From Ectocarpus siliculosus (taxonomy: Eukaryota; Sar; Phaeophyceae; Ectocarpales; Ectocarpaceae), in contig FN649753.1 of NCBI GenBank assembly GCA_000310025.1, positions 152,730-164,506 on the forward strand: 11,777 nt of DNA. The letters are read 5' to 3'. Positions 8,390-11,777 of this stretch are shown piece after piece. Positions within the stretch are counted from its first letter, which is position 1. The number at the start of each line of letters is the position of its first letter. The translations under genes and the position numbers were made by a program. The notes beneath the pieces were generated by a model that was not told the origin of the DNA, searched no databases, and was given only the letters and a program-made list of their open reading frames with translations.

Positions 8390-11300
8390 CTGCGCACGCG
8401 AGTCTGACAGCGAGAACATGTTTCCGCCAGGATATTTCCCGGAGAAAGATGAACTTTCTAGCGAAAACCAAAACCAAAGAGGCGAGTTCGCGACGAAGCT
8501 CTGGTCGATGAAGGACGTTTTTTTCCCGGGTGATTTCGTAGATGTGGCCTTAGAGGCGCTACAATTGTATCGATCGTGCGTCATATCAAACACCCCGTTA
8601 GGGCAATGAGCACGTTGTTGTGTCGTCGCATTTTACTTGGACGTTAGTTTTGCACCTTTCGGCAACTTGTCTGGACGCGTCAGCCAGGGTCACGCAGGGG
8701 GGGGATGTCCACAAAACGAGGTTTCTACTGCAGTTCCGAAGGCAGTTTCTGCATGCAAGGGGCAGCAGCGATAATGACGACAACACACCTCTTGCGGGTC
8801 GTCCGTGAAGAAAAGCGAGTCCACGTCTTCCTGCGCAATGGTGCCGAACTCCACTAGGGCCTGCCGTCCAAGCAAAATCAATTGTAACGTGTGTTTTTGT
8901 TTGCATTCCAAAGTGTGTATCTAGTCTACGCATCCAAGATGGATCCTAATCCTTCCTGTAGATTGATGTGTCGCGAAGGAAGCGCGTATCGTTCGTGTTG
9001 GCCTCAACGTTAACCTTAACCAAAAACTTTCTGTATCTTGAGTGATTATTAAATGCATTCATGCCATACCAATCTGATTGTCCTGATACGTACCGCCCAA
9101 AGAACGCTTCGCCTGGAAAACCTTTCTTGAACATAACGGGCGGATGCCTACATGTTACTTGAAGCGGATTGTTTCGTTGGATGGGCAATATCAACAGAAA
9201 CCAACAGAGAACGAACACTTTCAAAAGCGCTCGCCTCGCTGACCGGCTGCCTAACGACAAGACGCAAGAATCTTTGAGGGCCGCTGGAACTCTTTGGGGT
9301 TGTGCACGTGATTTGAGCGATACTTCTCTCGAGGCATTTCCTCAAGTAAGTGGGGAATGGATAACCTCTACACGAGCGCTTGAGATATCATGTTGGCGGC
9401 GAAAACATGATTGGTCACCTGCCAGTTGATGATCTTCTCCCAGTAGTCCTTGCCGAAGAGAATGACCGGTAGAGTCTTCTGCACCTTGCCCGTCTGCTTC
9501 AGGGTCAGCACCTGTGCGCCAGAAACGCGGGGAGGGATATGGTATGAGCGGGGGGGTGGGGGTGTGATACCCGTGCATGTGTGCTCAAAGGAGAGCTGTT
9601 CCCAAGATCGGTTGAGAACCAAGAAAGGATCAATGGCAAAATATTGTCACTAGAAACACGTCCGTGGAAGCACGCAAAACGCCACCAAGGACCCGTAACG
9701 CCCAATTCAGCAAAAAAAACGTAAGGAGGCGGGATAAGGGTCGGAAGGCCAGGTCTGGCATGAGTCCAACGCTCCAAGCGCGGAAAGAGCCAAAATCTAC
9801 AGGTGAAAATGTGTGATAACGGAGTGGTTCTAGACAGTCACAAAATCAAACCAGAGAGGGCAAGCCGTCGCGCCCTGCACAACCAACTTTTCTTGAAGAT
9901 AAATTTGTATGCTTCCCTGGCAAGATCGCCTCCTACCATTCTGCATACGTGCGATAGGCTTAATTAACTCCGCTTGCTTCGTGGGTCTCCCGTCTATCGT
10001 CTATCGTCGGATACAATACAATACAACATGCATCTCATGATTTCGCCCCTTTTGCTCTCATCTCTCTCTCTCTCTGTCTCTCTATCTTGTTTCTCTCTCA
10101 TGTCTCCGCATGAAAATGGGCCTCGAAAGTCTGGCCGAGCGGGACGATAGACTAAATAGTCCGCTGGACCCTACTTTGCGGCGCTGTCTACCAGAACGTC
10201 CATCGAAAGGCCCGCGATGGAAACACCAAATGGCGTTACTATCATACCCCTGCTGTGTTGGTTTCCTCCTCCCGGACCACAATACGAAAGTGCAAAAACT
10301 CCTGCGGAAGCACTTGCGGTGTCGGGATACTGTACCTCGAAAAGCTCGTCGAGTGTGCCGAAACCCCCCGGGGCGACCACCAGCGCTTGGCAGTGGTAGA
10401 GCATCCAGAACTTTCTTGTGAAGAAGTAGTGGAATTCGAACGCTAGCTCCTCAGTGACGTACTCGTTGAGCCCTGTATCGTCGTTGTTGTTGTTTGAGAG
10501 GTAACACGCGTTGAGTGTGAGGGTTGGTCAATACCGAAGAGACTGGCGTTTTAACGGTGCGTGCCTTCATCACATATACTTGTATTGTATTTGTTGATAT
10601 ATGAGGCTGATGTCTCCAGGTTCACGTGTGGACAAGTTCAACCTCTGGTGGAGAGGCTCAAGAGTACGGATAGTTGTGTTGTGTGTCAGGTGGGAGCAAC
10701 CTTGCGTTGAAGCAAGGTTCAGCGTCCATCATACACTCACTCTATCTGTGGCAACACCCCGAAGAAGGTAGATCTCCGACAGGTCATCTGACGTCACAAT
10801 CTACGACAGTCTGAGGTGGCCTTCGCAGATACAGTGTTTGGTTTTGGCGGGAGGCTAATATGGAAAGCGCGCATTCTTGTTTTGTCGACGCAATAATCTG
10901 GAGGCTCAAGCGGAGAGACCGGTAGGTGGAGATGAGATGAGAAGGTATGCACCACAAGTCTCTCGCGGTACTGCTGTAGAGACGAAGCAATGAGGCATCA
11001 AAGAGGAAGTCAAACTAATCTTTGCGGCACCAGATCGAAGTTGTTCACTCTCCAACAAAGGCAAGCCAGTATATAGTCTTAGAGCCACGAAGTGTTCCAT
11101 TCTAGACAAGGCAAGGCGGCAACAGCGGAACATGGCAACTGCGACGGCGAAGAGCAAAGGAATTGAGGCTAAAAAAGCAAGAACGCTAGCGGTGTCGGAA
11201 CCAGCCGAGGAAGGGCACCACAGGAGCTGCCGGTTGTAGGACGAGGGGGCGGGCGCGCCCTGTGATGTGATGTGATGTGATGGTTTGCGGGTTTTGGGTG

Positions 11301-11700
11301 ATTCCACCGCACAATCGAATCGTCCGTTCGGGTCGCCGCCAGACCGACCACCGACCCATATATACATGTTTTTTGTCTGTGCGATTCTGTTGTCAGTTTC
11401 TGTTGGCGTGGCGAGTTCCGAACATGAAACGTACTGACGAGCCTCGTCCTACGTGATCGTGAAAAGGAAGCGCGAGACGAAACATAACCATTCGGTACCG
11501 CCGGCGAACGACGTGCCGAAGCACAAAAAAACGAAGCACCGAAACGACAGATAAAAAAGGCCATTGCTTGCCTTCCTCAAAGGGGAGCGTAATGCCCATG
11601 CCCATGTTCCTCGCCCCCTCCACTCGGCTTGCCCCTTTGTTGGCCGCCTCCATGAACCCCGGTCCCCCTCCCGTGCAAACCACCAAGTGCTGGTTACGTC
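8292..11700 (-). CDS. LOG-family (lysine-decarboxylase-like) phosphoribohydrolase, 5' end outside window
   Basis: Exons in transcription order: 11700-11572, 10472-10336, 9511-9419, 8860-8789 (or slightly further), then a provisional last exon 8389-8292. The first four join in frame: exon A carries HLVVCTGGGPGFMEAANKGA and GMGITLPFEEG; exon B has LNEYVTEELAF, an Arg-Lys pair in FFTRKFW and the signature APGGFGTLDELFE; exon C has LPVILFGKDYWEKIINW; exon D has FGTIAQEDVDSLFFTDDPQE. These are the nucleotide-binding GGG loop, the PGGxGT(x)xE motif and the C-terminal helices of the LOG/TIGR00730-type Rossmann fold. Characterised relatives hydrolyse cytokinin riboside 5'-monophosphates, or other nucleoside monophosphates, to free base and ribose 5-phosphate; the substrate here cannot be told from sequence. 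The intron between A and B begins with GC (AAG|GCAAGC). N-terminal exons lie beyond the right edge. The gene converges on the FN3-nucleoredoxin gene. Confidence 0.85.
8390..8788 (-). other. Presumed last intron of the LOG-type gene
   Basis: This lies between exon D and the provisional terminal exon. An open frame on the opposite strand (8364-8609, 81 codons) crosses it but has no recognisable motif and overlaps the proposed terminal exon. No repeat of note is seen. Confidence 0.35.
8861..9418 (-). other. Intron C-D of the LOG-type gene
   Basis: The donor is TGGCAG|GTGACC and the acceptor is GACGGCAG|GCC, phase 0, joining INWQ to ALVEFGT. No internal gene or clear repeat is seen. Confidence 0.8.
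9512..10335 (-). other. Intron B-C of the LOG-type gene
   Basis: The donor is TTCGAG|GTACAG and the acceptor is GCGCACAG|GTG, phase 0, joining LDELFE to VLTLKQ. On the + strand it contains a CT-rich microsatellite (10061-10098) and short tandem units near 9991-10026 (gtctatc and atacaatacaatac). No coding content is supported. Confidence 0.8.
10061..10098. repeat. CT/GA microsatellite
   Basis: An interrupted (TC)n run lies within intron B-C of the LOG-type gene; it reads as GA on the coding strand, so it is not a polypyrimidine tract for that gene. It is probably length-variable. Confidence 0.8.
10473..11571 (-). other. Intron A-B of the LOG-type gene, GC-AG boundary
   Basis: This 1099-nt intron starts GAGGAAG|GCAAGC and ends GATACAG|GG. 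The phase-1 join gives GEEG-type continuity (E-E-G-L-N-E). Inside are an 8-bp hairpin (10698-10719, aaccttgc/gcaaggtt) and a (GTGAT)4 tandem repeat (11262-11281). Several open frames cross it, but none resembles a protein family. Confidence 0.75.
11262..11281. repeat. (GTGAT)4 tandem repeat
   Basis: Four exact pentamer copies lie inside the GC-AG intron of the LOG-type gene. It is a simple sequence repeat with no evident role. Confidence 0.85.
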
Positions 11701-11777
11701 CTGCGTTCGAATGAATTAGTGTTACGGTTTGCATGGGAACATGGGATACGGGGGGGGGGGGGGGGGGGGGGGGGGGG
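11701..11777 (-). other. Partial upstream intron of the LOG-type gene, with terminal G28 run
   Basis: The acceptor CGAACGCAG precedes exon A, with a plausible branch region (taacactaat) just upstream of it. Beyond that the + strand runs into 28 consecutive G (11750-11777) at the window end. The run may be a genuine homopolymer that stopped assembly, or an artefact of the contig end. Confidence 0.65.

Noticed and set aside
8364-8609. Open frame of 81 codons on the + strand starting at an ATG
   Set aside because: The residue mix looks fairly protein-like, but it is antisense to the proposed LOG terminal exon and intron, has no recognisable family, and has no supporting splice or regulatory context.
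10906-11367. Open frame of 153 codons on the - strand
   Set aside because: It lies wholly within the GC-AG intron of the LOG-type gene and includes the GTGAT tandem repeat. It has no domain or splice support.
1-11777. Bacterial or phage-type systems (CRISPR, operons, defence islands, insertion sequences)
   Set aside because: The repeats do not form spacer arrays, genes are split by spliceosomal introns, and no transposase or phage protein is recognisable.

Overview
This window looks like nuclear DNA from an intron-rich eukaryote of roughly balanced base composition, most plausibly a stramenopile such as a brown alga. That assignment is an inference from gene architecture: short exons of 28 to about 345 nt, introns of roughly 260-1100 nt, large non-coding spaces and algal-type protein families. 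No marker gene fixes the species. There are no operons, no bacterial signals, no CRISPR array and no intact mobile element.

Two multi-exon genes can be rebuilt from the sequence, and they point at each other. The first is on the + strand (2166-6167) and is assembled from seven exons whose splice phases all agree. It gives 373 codons plus a stop. The product has two fibronectin type III (FN3) domains followed by a nucleoredoxin/tryparedoxin-type thioredoxin domain with an intact WCGPC active site. That active site lies on a 28-nt microexon (4512-4539) joined to the next exon.

The second gene is on the - strand (11700 down to about 8292). It is the central and C-terminal part of a LOG-type enzyme (lysine-decarboxylase-like fold, cytokinin-riboside 5'-monophosphate phosphoribohydrolase family), with GGGPGFMEAANKGA-type and PGGFGTLDE motifs. 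Its 5' exons lie beyond the right edge. One of its introns appears to use a GC-AG boundary. Its last exon is uncertain.

Layout: 1-2165 is non-coding or upstream sequence with a near-perfect 72-nt palindrome and several small repeats. 2166-6167 is the FN3-nucleoredoxin gene. 6168-8291 is the tail-to-tail space, holding presumed 3' UTRs, an A/C-rich stretch with a broken open frame, and a 71-nt-period repeat. 8292-11700 is the LOG-type gene. 11701-11777 is intron sequence ending in a run of 28 G. The two genes have no evident functional link (one thiol-redox, one nucleotide hydrolysis). The best candidates for something new are the FN3-FN3-nucleoredoxin fusion and the microexon that carries its catalytic motif.
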